Source: Aphis gossypii
Taxonomy: Eukaryota > Arthropoda > Insecta > Hemiptera > Aphididae
Direction of reading: 5' to 3'
Assembly: GCF_020184175.1 (NCBI RefSeq)
Contig: NC_065533.1
Span: 8,950,695-9,014,694, forward strand
DNA length: 64,000 nucleotides
Shown: piece after piece, positions 51,917 to 63,458 of the stretch
How positions within the stretch are numbered: position 1 is the first letter of the stretch
Layout of the letters: every line of letters begins with the position of its first letter
Program-made: the position numbers and the translations under genes
The notes under the pieces: generated by a model
What the model was told of the DNA's origin: nothing
What the model saw: the letters and a program-made list of their open reading frames with translations, nothing else
The model's database searches: none

Positions 51917-54791
51917 GTTCAAGTTTTATATAATTATATCTGGATTAAAGGATATCAAAAACGAATTACAATTATCGAATTTAATATTATAAACAATAAT
52001 TGACATGCAAGAGACGTTATTCTAATTTGACAATGAGAATAATAATGTCCATGGTGACATATGTTTTATTCAACAAGTTTTATTTTCAGTGATTTCAAAA
52101 ATTTACGCCAAACATGTTTGTTTATTTATCAAAGAAGCCGACATTTAATTATTTGATTTGAAGATGGCTCTATGTATTTTTAATTTTATATTTTCGTTAC
52201 CAATATTTATTATTATATAAACTATATTTTATACACATATTATAGACTGATTCACTGTGTATCCTTTCCTAACTGCACTTCACTAATTGAACTATAATTA
52301 TTAAATTAATTTAGTCCCATAAGATAGTGATCTGATTGGAGTATAAGATGAACTACTATTATAGGTAGTAGGTATATCATGTTTAATACTTAATGTTTAC
52401 TCTATAGATTGTTAAAAATACTTGTGATTAAAATGCCTGTTATTGTTATTGTTTTGTTTGGTAAATTATAAATATTGTGAGAGATCAGACATAATAATTA
52501 ATATTGTTTTCATGAGGCGTTCCTAAAAGTCAATTATTGTTAACCTAAATATAATTATGAATACTATTTATGTAATGTGAACTATATTATAATATTCAAT
52601 TAATTGTTTGGTAATGCATGTTATATAATTTTTTAAAATATAAATTATATCATATTATTAATATTTGATTAAAAATAAACACAAATTGTTACAATATTTT
52701 ATTTTGTTTGTGCCCATTTGGGGATTTTAATTATTGTGTGCCAATGTTACATGAATTAATGTGTTTATTTTAAAAATATAGTTTTACTTATACAAATATG
52801 ATTTTATTAATTTTTTAAATAGTGATTATACATTTTCACCAAATATTTATAAATAAGAGTTAGAATTTTTTTTTTGAGGAATGAAGAATTTTCAAAATTT
52901 TGAATCTTTCATAGTATTTTTTTATATTTGTTGATAGAATTGTACTTTTGTTTAAAAAGTTGGAATATTAATTAATATGAATTCCTTATAAGTTATAAGT
53001 TGTTTTTATAGTAATTTTAGAACATTTTAATCATATAGCCACAATTTATTTTGGTAAGCGTATTTGGAGTTCAAATGTCTGTCTTCTTCTCGTTTGTTTT
53101 TAATATTAAATTATTTATTATTGAATTCAAAGTGAATGATATGGATATAAGATAACTTATTATTTAGTCGAATCAATGCCTTGATTTTTAATTGCTTAAT
53201 TCTAAAATATTTATATGTGGTTATGCTTACACAAACAAAATAATTTAATCTAATAAAATAATTACAACTTTTACTTAGAGAATAATATTCTATGTATTTT
53301 ATTTGCCAATAAGTTTTCACAATTTTTTATAAATTTAAATATACATGTGAATCAAGAAAATTTTACTTTAATTTCCACTAACATATTTTCTATTCTACTA
53401 TTAAGATCCTCTTAAATGGTGACTTTATTTAAGATACTTTAAAATATTGAAAAATAGAATATTTTACATTTTAAAGAAATATATAATATACTTACATTGA
53501 GTGGATCTTGTATATGTATGTATTGGCTCTATCTAACTGATGTATAACATAGCAAATTGTACATTAACATTAAAAAAAATTGATCTATTATAGAATTTTT
53601 AGGTATTATTCTTCCAGTTCATTGTTGCGCTTAGAAACTGTTAATAATTGATAAAAAAAATTGGTCAGAAAACTAATATACCTATTAAAAAAATCATCAT
53701 AATCTCACAGAGTAAGATATTTAGAGTGAAAAATTATGATAATTTTGATTTGAATATTATCTTGGTATCTTGTACCGTGTAGGCTTTTTCGATATTTTAA
53801 TAATGAAGCAACATATAAGTATTTTGAAATCGTAAACTTTAAATGCTCATAACTTGTTTATAACTTATAAAAATGAATAAAATGTTGCAAATGCTTAATT
53901 CAGATAAATGCACAATTTAAAAAAATAAATTGAAGTATGGGGGAAGATGTGGTTTTAGCATTGTTATAATTCAAAACACAATTTAATCGTACTCGGCAAT
54001 TTTTGGAACCATTTATGATTTATATAAAAATATTCAAATGCATTAAATCCCAAGTCGTTATTATAACTTATAACTTTTATAAGTATCTAATAAAGTTGAT
54101 ATGATGAATCAAAATAAATAATATTTGTAATCTATTTTAAATAAAATAGGATAATTTTTGGTAAATGCTAAAATAACGGAAATTAGAAATAAGAAATTAG
54201 TATTTAAAAAAATGATCATTATATCTACAGTTTTACTTTTTAGTACGCTTAAAAATTTCAAAAACCAATAAATTTAAGTATTTTTTAGGAAAACATAAAT
54301 GCGATTAATGGCTATTGCCGATTAATATGCAATATGCATGCTTAGTAAATCAACATAATATCACCTACGTGAATTTTTCAATCCATCAGTTTCAGTATTA
54401 ATTATATTTTAATCGTTAAAAAAATATATCATTATGTATAAAAATAGAATCAGGACTTCCGCAGCTTCTCTGAAATAAGTATATCAAGCTCCGCTTATTC
54501 TCGGTGCAAGGCGGAGGAAGCATAATGCTTAATTGTTCTAAATCAAAAAAAAAAAACTTTACAACAAACTGTAGATATTAATGAGTTGATAATGAACTAA
54601 TGAGAACAATAATATAACAATAAAAAACTAAATTTTTAAATTTTGTTTTTATTTTTATAAACAGCCACTATAATTACGGCGATGAGTACACCAGCTTACA
54701 ATAATGGTAATTATTATAATAATACTTAATAAATCGTAATTATAATATTAATAATAATAATAATAATAATAATTAATAACACGGGCGGTCT
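51917..54791. other. 3' UTR of trpml and intergenic DNA
   Basis: Several AATAAA signals follow the stop (for example about 52675). Beyond about 53000 the DNA is AT-rich and non-coding. A small GC-richer hairpin (CTTCCGC near 54456 with GCGGAGGAAG near 54511) and an (AAT)n run near 54745-54772 lie just before the MULE element. Confidence 0.4.
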
Positions 54792-54810
54792 ACCCGTCAG
54801 GGCGAATGTA

Positions 54811-54934
54811 AGTTCCTACACGAGACCTAGCAGGTAAACAAGATACATATGTTAGTTCCTACACGATAAAAAAGTACATATGTAAGTTCTTACACAGTAA
54901 AAAGCAGGTACACGTGAAAGTTCCTACACTAAGT
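54811..54934 (+). repeat. Four subrepeats in left MULE inverted repeat
   Basis: Copies of GTAAGTTCCTACACG or close variants (ATGTTAGTTCCTACACG, ATGTAAGTTCTTACAC, GTGAAAGTTCCTACAC) lie at intervals of roughly 30-40 bp. Between them are GGTACAYRTG-like words. Mirror copies sit in the right arm at about 55970-56085. Such repeated words near MULE ends are candidate transposase-binding sites. Confidence 0.8.
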
Positions 54935-55339
54935 GTATTATAAGTTATCAATTTAATATTTTAATATCAGTTATATCATATTATAATACTGTCATATATT
55001 TTAACCCTTTATTCTATATAATAAATAATTATTTATAATATTTAATAATTTACCTAATAATAATTCATCATTTATTGTAAAAAATATAAAGCAGTGCATT
55101 CTTTACAATATTTAATAATTAACCTAATAAATATTATCAATTTAATAATTTTAATATAATAAAACAATAAAAAAAAAAATATTATATTTTATGAGATTTA
55201 TTTCTGAAGCTTAAGCTTTACGTAGTCATATTGATTAATTTGTTTAGTTGAATATTCTTTTATTTTTTGATTTATAAAATTTTTTTTTCGGCATGTTTTT
55301 GATTTATTTTAATTACTAAATTACTCTCAGTTGTTCAGT

Positions 55340-55810
55340 GTTCTTATTTTTATGTATGTATTAACTTAAAATAATTTGAGAATTTCGATAATTTTAAAAA
55401 TATGCGGATGTTATGATAAAAATTTGAATTAAAATCCGAATGAAAACTTTCACATGCGTAAATGCGTTTGTCGTGTGTATTTTATCAGAAGATTGTTTAG
55501 CCCATATTTTCGGTGGAAAAATACTATTATTTGTAATATAATTATCAATTAAATAATCACAAAATTCTGTGATTGCTGAATTGTCAGGTTTATCTGCCAT
55601 AAAATTATCTATTCTGTAAAACAATCCTCCACTTCCTCTGGATTTAGAAAAGAAAGTCCAAAAATATGTATCAACCATTTTCCTACATCGTCAACTGAAT
55701 TAAATTGTAATGCATAACCTATATATTGTATTTTACGAAACCAAGCTTGGCCCAAATGAAATCTACAGCCAAACACCTCTGTTTTAAAAACTCTATGTTT
55801 GTGTTACATG
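55340..55810 (-). pseudogene. MULE transposase C-terminal fragment
   Basis: Minus-strand translation from about 55810 gives VFGCRFHLGQAWFRKIQYIG, then KWLIHIFGLSFLNPEEVEDC. After a one-base shift come IDNFMADKPDNSAITEFCDY and FPPKIWAKQSSDKIHTTNA, and after another shift ACESFHSDFNSNFY. The GCRFHLGQAW block and the CxSFHSxFN block are characteristic of the C-terminal half of insect MULE transposases. The catalytic N-terminal half is absent, so this copy cannot encode an active enzyme. Confidence 0.85.
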
Positions 55811-56101
55811 AAAAAATAATTATTTCACTTATATTTTTTTTTACAATTATTATATTATTATATTACAATTATTATTTTTTAAATTATTAAATTATATATT
55901 ATACACAATAAAGGGTTAAAATGTATGACAGTATTTTATAGACGTGGATTGATAACTTATAATATACTTAGTGTAGGAACTTACACGTGTACCTTTTTTT
56001 TACCCTGTAGGAACTTACACATGTACCTGTCTTCCATCGTGTAGAAACTAACATACGTACCTTTTTTTCGTGTAGGAACTTACGATTCCCCACCCGTCAC
56101 A

Positions 56102-59100
56102 GCATTTGTCAGCACAATAATTTATATATATTATAATATAGGAATACATTTTTTTTTTTCGAAAGACTCGGCCGGCCGATCACAATATGTCGAGAGGGTA
56201 GACCACACACTACCTATACAATATATTATCATTGCTACATCATTGCACTCGAGAGAACCTGACAAAAATCAACAAAACGAATCGTAACAACGTATTATTG
56301 TGATGTGCTGCGTATTTTATAATACGGTACACATCTCTGTAATTTATACAAACAATAAACATTAAACATTTATTCACAATATAGATAGGTACTATACCGA
56401 CACAGTAATCGGGTCATCACGCTACATTATAGGTAACGATTCACAAAATCTCGTGTTAAAAATATAATATAATATTTATTATTACAATTTACAGCGCGAT
56501 TCCTATAATACATACCTACAACACGAGTACGTAGGTATGTATATAAATATTATATGCGATCCTAATCATCTATCAGTCGTAATATTATATACCTAAATCA
56601 TAAGAATTTATTTAAGGAAAAGAGAAAAAAATTCGCAAACGTCACAGCTATAAATTGTATTATGTTTTGTATTATTATATATAAGCATACCTACCATACA
56701 TATATATATTTATATATTATACTATAATAGGTACATGCAAAGTAAAAAGATTGTCTTACGGCTACAGTTGTACAGCTACTACAGTAATACACTGCAATGT
56801 TTGATGTATCAAAATAACGTAAAATATAAAGCGCTTTGTTACAAACACACGACGAAAAATACCATATTTATATAATTATGTTTATATTGTGTACGATATT
56901 TCTAAGAGAATATTATAAAGTAAAAATAACGACATCGAAATGTCCGACCGCGATCGAGCACGTACCCAATACGTAGGTAACGTACTACATATTATTATAA
57001 TTAACTTCTGTTACAATAATAACAATTATTGTAATATAGACGATACGATATCATAACATAAACACGCTTTTAGTACCTGCGCCACAATTGCAGATATTTA
57101 AAGTTACGTACCCACGCGAATGTCATTGTATATAGATATTATAGTGGGTTGTTGGTATATATGCATGCGCTGCGCGTCTGAGGATTGAGATTCCGGTGTG
57201 AATATTTAACAAATGCAAATTGTCTTTAACGAATTTTCCAATGTTACAATAATAATTGCTTAATAGCCCAATACTGAGGGGGTTTACGTTGTGAATTAGG
57301 TATTATATAGCTGTTATTATTTTTAATTTTAGAGCTGGGAAAATTTCCTTGGACTATACACCAACAACCGCGTCTACCACTTGCAACTTACAAAGTTCGA
57401 ATTTTAACATTTATTCACACGAATTTATTGGAGATAGTGTATAAATATCAGAACTGAGGTATCAGGTTTTTAGACGTGAACACATCTTTTTACATCAGAA
57501 GTACCGTGAAAACAGAGCTCAAGATTTTTGTATTTCTATTTCTCTGACAGCAAACCCGTGACTTTAAAACATAATATTACGATAACATGTAATAGTTATG
57601 TATTTATACTCTGAATTTCTACAATGCCTTCAACGATTTTTGAAAATTACTTAACGAACATATTTATTTGAAGTACAGCTTTTTATAGTAGATAGGTTAC
57701 TTTGTTTCAAATTTTATTGCTAATGTAGGTGTGTACATTCTCACAAGAAGAATGTCTTGAAAAATTCGGCCTAAGCTTCTGCCCAAATTGCCTACTCATG
57801 TCTAGGCACACTCGGACTAGTTGAACTACTTCTTTTTCTTTAATATTTAACCAAACAATCAAATCGGAACACCGCTGATGGTCATACGCATTATTTCAAT
57901 TATTTATAATAGTATAACATATTATTATTCTATGTACTATTAGGAATGATTATAATAAAATATGTACCTATACCTTATACCTACACTCGAGATAAAAGAA
58001 GCATATTATATTACACGAATAGAAACGAATTATATTATTATTACTATTATTATATTATTATCATCGTATTAAGAATACCTAAATAGAATAAATTAACAAC
58101 CTAGATAATTTTTGCTTTCGTTGGTAAGATAATTACCTTAAAGCGACTTGTGATTAATCACTGCGCAGCTAAATCTGAATCGGTTATTATTGTGCACTTA
58201 AATTGTATAATATACTATATGGTAATTATTCATTATAATAACATAGGTACCAATATTGAAAACGATGGTATGTCGTCTGCGGCGATTGTAGTTAATATAG
58301 AAATGAAATCAATAATATTACGATTCAGCGTCATAGTCGTTGTCACACAATAATATCTTCATATTCTCACAGTTGATATTTTCACGGAAGCATCTCGGTA
58401 ATAGCATTGGAAAATAATATGTTAAAATAAAAAAAAATTCAAAAATTATAAATATGCATTTGGAACATAATATAGAGTATTGTTCACCAATATATAAATA
58501 TATAATATACACGTGTACCTCGTTGTATACCTGCAGTTTTAGTGTAAGCAGTGTTGAGTGTACCTATCTAAAAATCGAGGGGTAAAAAATAAAACGTTTT
58601 AAGCATTTGACGTTATCGGGAATTGTTTTCGTGAAATATATTATATTAAATCATATACGTATTATTAAATATTATATTCGTTTATTTAATAGGTACGTCA
58701 ACGATTTAGACGTTTAAATAGGCAACATATGACCTACCAACCTATTTACAGCATTAAATCGTCAAAGTGCGCATAATTGTTCGAACACGATCGCGTTTTG
58801 TATAAAAGGTAGGCATTTTAAAATACCTATGTAACAATAAAGTATTATTGTTTATCGGTCGTACAAGTACGTAGGTAGGTACCCACGTAAATCGATATTC
58901 CGTACAAAAAAAAATCTACAAACGATATTTTAACTCGATAGCTTTTATAAATTATATAGGAAAGCGTATGCGATTCCTTGGTAAATCGTTAATAAATATA
59001 GGTAATAACGAAACGCGTATACGTACCTATATCTCTGTATTACGGAGCCGGCGGTTCGGTCTAACAGAATATTATGTTCTCCGTCGTTGTTTTCGGTCTG

Positions 59101-60138
59101 AGTCAACGGTGAACGGTCGGAAAAAACCCAGAATTTTACTCACGTCGTCACCAAATAAATTGAATAGTATTTTATACGTAGGGCAATTATGGGTATATAT
59201 GTATATAGGTACTGGCAATTCGTGAGGTACTCATATTGCAAATCCGCAAAATATAATCGGTACTGAAATAAATCACAAATCGCACGTTTGAAACATGAGC
59301 AATCAAAGAGAAACGTGTACCTAATCTAGTGTGTTAAAGTTATTATCTATGTGATGCATATTATACGAATATTATAATATGTACAACCGTATTCATTATT
59401 AATGATTATTTTCTGTATCTGTATATAGGTGTTTGACCGAATACGAACCGTATAGAAATCGTTTTCAGGCGGATTTTGTCTATTAATATTCGAAATCGAT
59501 CACTAAGTGCGCTTTGAAAACGTAAAAATAAAAAATCGACGATAAGCGTACTTTGTACTTTCAGATCACTAGAATACACACAAACCGTGTACATAGGTAA
59601 TACATACACGATCGTCGTCTTATATCTATAATATTACTCGTGTCGTTTTCGTCGATTTTGGTATATTTTTATGTTCTAAGACAACGTTATCGTTTGCTAA
59701 TAGTCCTACCTACTACTATTACTACTACTAGGTACTAATAATAATAGTAAATAAATAATAATAAATTAATAATAATATAACAACAACATCAAAAATACGT
59801 CGACCGGACGCCAATTAATACTACGGCGTACTAAACATATAATATGTGGTTGTATTATACATATAATATAATATCATCGCATCATTCGTATCCCGCAGTA
59901 CAAGTGATGTGTTGATTTCGGGTCATTTTGTGTACAGGGGGGTTTTTTAGGGAGGAGAAGGATGGGGGCGAAGTGAATGCGCCTCGTATGGGGTTGACGG
60001 GAACGATAATATTATAATTAATAATATAATATTATTATTATGGTGACGCGCGAGCGCCGGGCGGCTACGTCGAAGAGCGCGGATGCAGTGAATCGACGAA
60101 GAACGGACGACGGTCGGTGTGCAAGGTCGTCGGCGTTT
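56102..60138. other. Gene-poor, higher-GC region, possibly 3' UTR of the gene at 60139-60244
   Basis: CpG and TACCTA/TAGGTA words are frequent, and base composition is less AT-rich than in the first 55 kb. No convincing coding frame was found on either strand. The part nearest 60138 may be the 3' UTR of the minus-strand gene. Short AATAAA signals on the minus strand occur (for example near 58681), but none can be assigned. Confidence 0.35.
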
Positions 60139-60244
60139 TTAGTCGCTCGTCAGGTCTTTGAGCTCGGTGTAGCCTCCGCACATTTTCTTGCACAGGGCTC
60201 GATCGGACGCGTAAAGCTGGTACCGTTTTTTGTACACGGCAAAC
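60139..60244 (-). CDS. Last coding exon of an unrecognised minus-strand gene
   Basis: On the minus strand a strong acceptor (TTTTTTGTCTAAATCTTTCAG, AG at 60246-60245) opens a frame of 34 residues ending in TAA (60141-60139). It enters in phase 2 and reads FAVYKKRYQLYASDRALCKK then MCGGYTELKDLTSD. Composition is protein-like: charged and aromatic, with G/C-rich third positions unlike the surrounding repeats. It would be a cytosolic C-terminal tail if the protein is membrane-bound, but I do not recognise the family. Upstream exons must lie right of 60246, probably beyond the window, since none was recognisable up to 64000. The plus-strand frame over the same bases (60040-60276) is its shadow. 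Confidence 0.55.
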
Positions 60245-60624
60245 CTGAAAGATTTAGACAAAAAATCCATCGATAATTATATTATAGGTACTCATGTAAC
60301 GTATAATTTTTAAGATAATTATTATTGTTGCCGCCGCAACATAAGAATTATAGTATAGGTAATATTATTTTTAAGTTAAGTTAATATCGGGAGGCGGGAG
60401 CAGCTGGTCACACACACACGCACGCACATACCACTGTCCATTTATATCATTGTTTAAATTTGTGTTTTAATTGTTGTGTGAGTTATATAATATTAAGATT
60501 ACGGGCGAAGAAGCGCAATCAGCCGCATTACTATGTCTTCCCGTCCGCCCGCGTCGTCGGTATAATATTATAAATATAGTTAGTCTTTCTCCAGTGTTTG
60601 TGCATCAACGCATTTTTCGATCGT

Positions 60625-60981
60625 GTGTTAATCGCCGGTTTATTTAATTTTTTTCTACATAAAATTGTGGGCGCAAATCGCCACTAATTTTTGTTATACC
60701 TGGTGTGGCACGAATCGCCACATTCTATATTATATTATTCATTTTTGTGTGAGCGCTAATCGCCACCTTTGTTCTTATTATTATTATATCGTCATATTAT
60801 ATTATATACGTGCGCTAATCGCCATCATACGTTGTCTTATATATTATATTAAAAATTGCATTTTGTGTACGCAAGGCGCAAATCGCCATTATTATTATTA
60901 TACTGTGTGCGCGCTAATCGCCACCAATTTTAAACATTTTATTTTATATGCAACGTTGAATTTTTATAGGCGCTAATCGTC
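60625..60981 (+). repeat. Cluster of eight GCGCTAATCGCCAC-type motifs
   Basis: Same-strand copies start at 60625 (GTGTTAATCGCCGG), 60671 (GCGCAAATCGCCAC), 60708 (GCACGAATCGCCAC), 60753 (GCGCTAATCGCCAC), 60812 (GCGCTAATCGCCAT), 60876 (GCGCAAATCGCCAT), 60911 (GCGCTAATCGCCAC) and 60970 (GCGCTAATCGTC). Spacing is irregular, 35-64 bp, and the spacers are unrelated T-rich DNA. The GC-containing motif is kept while the spacers vary, unlike a simple tandem repeat. The copies fall in different reading frames, so it is not a repeated peptide. Confidence 0.85.
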
Positions 60982-61190
60982 TTTTTGAATTATACACCTA
61001 TTATTTTTATTATATTATTTATTTTGTGTATTATTTCAATTATTGTTTTCGTGTTGTGTTTTGTGAAATTATATTATCGTAGGTAGCGGCTGGCCAGCAG
61101 TTCTCCGTCTAATTACGTGAGTTATATTGTTTATTACCGTATTAGTATTTATTATATGTTTTATACAAATATTATAATATTATATATCTA

Positions 61191-61253
61191 TTGTTGAGCC
61201 AAAGGGGCTATATTTTCAACACTATTTTTACCTGTTGGGCCAGAAGGGCCGTA
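61191..61253 (+). repeat. Two copies of a GTTGRGCCARARGGGSC motif
   Basis: TTGTTGAGCCAAAGGGGCTA at 61191-61210 and CTGTTGGGCCAGAAGGGCCG at 61232-61251 are about 41 bp apart on the same strand. Each contains a small GGCC-type dyad. Their meaning is unknown; they lie 200 bp beyond the TAATCGCC cluster and may belong to the same element. Confidence 0.6.
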
Positions 61254-61674
61254 ATTTATTTATTATATTATTGTTTATTATATTATATTTTACTTTCCAT
61301 TACCAATTTGAGTTACCATTTTTATTAGAGTTACCTATCCGTTTTAGCATTTAAGAGTACACACACACCTATATACACACACAACACAGATAATACACAT
61401 AATTACACTACACGCATTACGTAGCTCGACAGTTTTTTGCCCGGCGATCCCGACCACTGCTGTTCGAGCTATTACACCACTACACACCCAGCTAGTCCTT
61501 CAAAACATATTTTTTAGACCTAAGTGTTAGTGGTGAGCAACATTCATAGGTGTCCGGGGTGCGCGTATTATCGTCTTACGCTCCCGGCCCGTTCAATTAT
61601 TTTACACATACATATTATACGTATCTATATATTAATTATTATTATGGTCATTATTCGTGTACCGTTACAGTAGA

Positions 61675-62020
61675 TTCATCACAACCGTCGACCAGCCAGC
61701 GATTGTCGGGCTTGATTATTCCCAAAGGTTTTGTCAACAAATAATAAATTTAATTTATCATCTCATTGAGTGTATAGAGCTATTATTTTTAACATTTGCT
61801 ATTTCATAAATGTTTTGATATATATATATATATTTGAGTTGATTAAGATTACACATAACAGTACACTCAGGATCAATTAATAATAAATTTAGTTTATTTA
61901 ACGATTGGAGTATACGAAACGAGTAGAGAATCGCAATATACTGTATAATCGCGATTAATATTAAGTCATAGATAAAACCTTTGCAGACAATCGCTGGCAG
62001 GTCAAACGTCGAACTACAAT
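61675..62020. repeat. Imperfect inverted repeat, arms about 45-60 bp
   Basis: The left arm has CCAGCCAGCGATTGTC (61692-61707) then AAAGGTTTTG. The right arm, read inverted, has CTGCCAGCGATTGTC (61999-61985) then GCAAAGGTTTTATC. TCATCACAACCGTCGA on the left also resembles GTGATTGTAGTTCGA on the right. Internal direct words AATAATAAATTTA occur at 61740 and 61880. It could be a foldback or MITE remnant; no target duplication was found. Confidence 0.5.
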
Positions 62021-62140
62021 CACCACCATAAAACGGCCAGGGACATATTATTATATATCAATATATCATATAATATGGCTCGGATATGTCTTATTGTTAT
62101 CGAGACGTCGTAGTGTATGGTATTCTATATATATATATTG

Positions 62141-62812
62141 TGCGAGGACGCTTGTAATATTATTTTTGATACTAAAAAATACCTATTTTTATTGACCCCG
62201 AAGAGCCAGATCCCTGAAAAATGTCACCCACAACTTTGGACTTTAATTAGGGTTTTCGAATTTTCAAATAATAACTAAGGTTAAGGTTCAAAAGTGGTTA
62301 GAAACATACATTTAGGTAAGTAACAGTAAATAAAATACTTAGGGAGCTTAAACGACAACTAGACACATAGATGACGAACGCCATTTTGTTTTGAAACCAA
62401 TAGTATCATGGTGTGATAGAGAGAATTGTATGCATATAATACAAAGTGATGATCGAATCGACTTGAGCGAATGTCACAAGAAGTTCGTTAATTTCTTTCT
62501 CTCTCTCTACGGTTATTTCGAAAAGAAAAACGTTCGTGAACAGATGGATAGTATTGTTTAAAAGTTTCTAGAATAAAGATTTTTCTTCGAGGTCACTCGA
62601 AAAAAATTCCTCTTGATTGATTGTGTTATGTATGTTTCTCTCGAAATTATCATATATATATATATAGTCGTTAAAGCCGTTTCAGTTCGTAAAATCAATT
62701 AGCGAGAATTCGAGAATGCGTGAAATGTATATACTTTGTTAAACAGTTTTTTCACTATTATTGAAATTGATCACTATAATGTTTTGTTTTCAACAGGCCA
62801 TACGTCCTCGCA
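62141..62812 (+). mobile_element. Candidate solo LTR (672 bp)
   Basis: The segment begins TGCGAGGACG and ends CGTCCTCGCA, a perfect 10-bp inverted pair with the TG...CA ends of LTRs. Inside, a TATATATATATA tract (62651-62665) is followed about 25-30 bp later by TTTCAGTTCG, which contains the arthropod initiator word TCAGT, as in many insect LTR promoters. Against this, no flanking target duplication is visible and no second LTR lies in the window. Confidence 0.35.
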
Positions 62813-62826
62813 CTGGGTCGGTAGAT

Positions 62827-63458
62827 CAGTGGCGCCGTACTTAAAGCTGTAGGACGTGATCGTCGTTCTGAAAGTTGTTAATTGACAGCTGTGATCGGTG
62901 TCGGGTGGTTTCTTTTTATAACGTTGTTTAACCTACCCTCCTTCACACAGGTCACAATAGCAATAATCTTATATTGTAATTTGTGAGCGGTCTAACTCGT
63001 GGACTAGATAACACACTTAGGCTTATTATTCACAGACGACAATTAACCGTACCAAATCACGCCTATATACATCAATTTAACGCCTACGACAATAAATTTG
63101 AAAAAACGATTTATCTATTGAACGAAAAAGATCATTTCCCGTTGTTCGTTATAAATCGTATTATTTGTCAACTAAAATATCGTCGGTCTAAAACAACTAG
63201 AATGTTTTTGAATTTAATCGTTATTTATTAATACACGCTTTATTCTTTATTGTTGATCGATTGATTGCAATTAGCCCGAAATATGAATAATAAACGAATT
63301 CATTATATATATATTACGATATATATAGAAACCTCATCGTCTCAGATGGTGATTTAGGGTCTCCCCACTAGATATAACTGCGAGTCGCGGCGCACTAGAG
63401 TGGTTTTTCATTAATTATTTGTCTAACGATATTTTTGTGAAATGTCACGGCGCCACCG
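62827..63458. mobile_element. Candidate hAT-type element with an internal open frame
   Basis: CAGTGGCGCCGT (62827-62838) and ACGGCGCCACCG (63447-63458) are inverted at 11 of 12 positions, and CAGTGGCGCC is hAT-like. An 8-bp target duplication was not found, which weakens the call. Inside, a plus-strand frame of about 83 codons (62980-63231) contains LRLIIHRRQLTVPNHAYIHQ and ends at a TAA; it has no good ATG and is not recognised, but its composition is more protein-like than nearby frames. Confidence 0.35.

Larger units (their letters stand above)
54800..56093. mobile_element. Mutator-like element, 1294 bp, with terminal inverted repeats and 8-bp target duplication
   Basis: The target duplication ACCCGTCA is present on both sides (54792-54799 and 56094-56101). 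Terminal inverted repeats run about 54800-55022 and 55902-56093 (ends GGGCGAAT and ATTCCCC), with inner blocks ATAAGTTATCAAT and ACTGTCATA. Each arm contains four spaced copies of a GTTCCTACAC-type word. The interior carries a decayed MULE transposase C-terminus on the minus strand. Long inverted repeats, an 8-9-bp duplication and MULE protein remnants together define the element; it is an internally deleted, non-autonomous copy. Confidence 0.9.

Noticed and set aside
54450..54525. GC-rich hairpin (CTTCCGC ... GCGGAGGAAG)
   Set aside because: The arms are short, there is no target duplication or tRNA-like structure, and no terminator or RNA gene can be argued.
60040..60276. Plus-strand 78-codon frame
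   Set aside because: It overlaps the better supported minus-strand terminal exon and has the Arg/Ala-rich look of an antisense shadow.
60665..60976. Open frame of 103 codons over the TAATCGCC cluster, possibly a repeat peptide
   Set aside because: Motif copies fall in different phases, so the frame does not encode a repeated peptide; it is Tyr/Ile-rich by composition.
60625..60981. CRISPR-like spacing of the repeated motif
   Set aside because: Repeats are too short, spacers vary and are AT-simple, and the context is eukaryotic.
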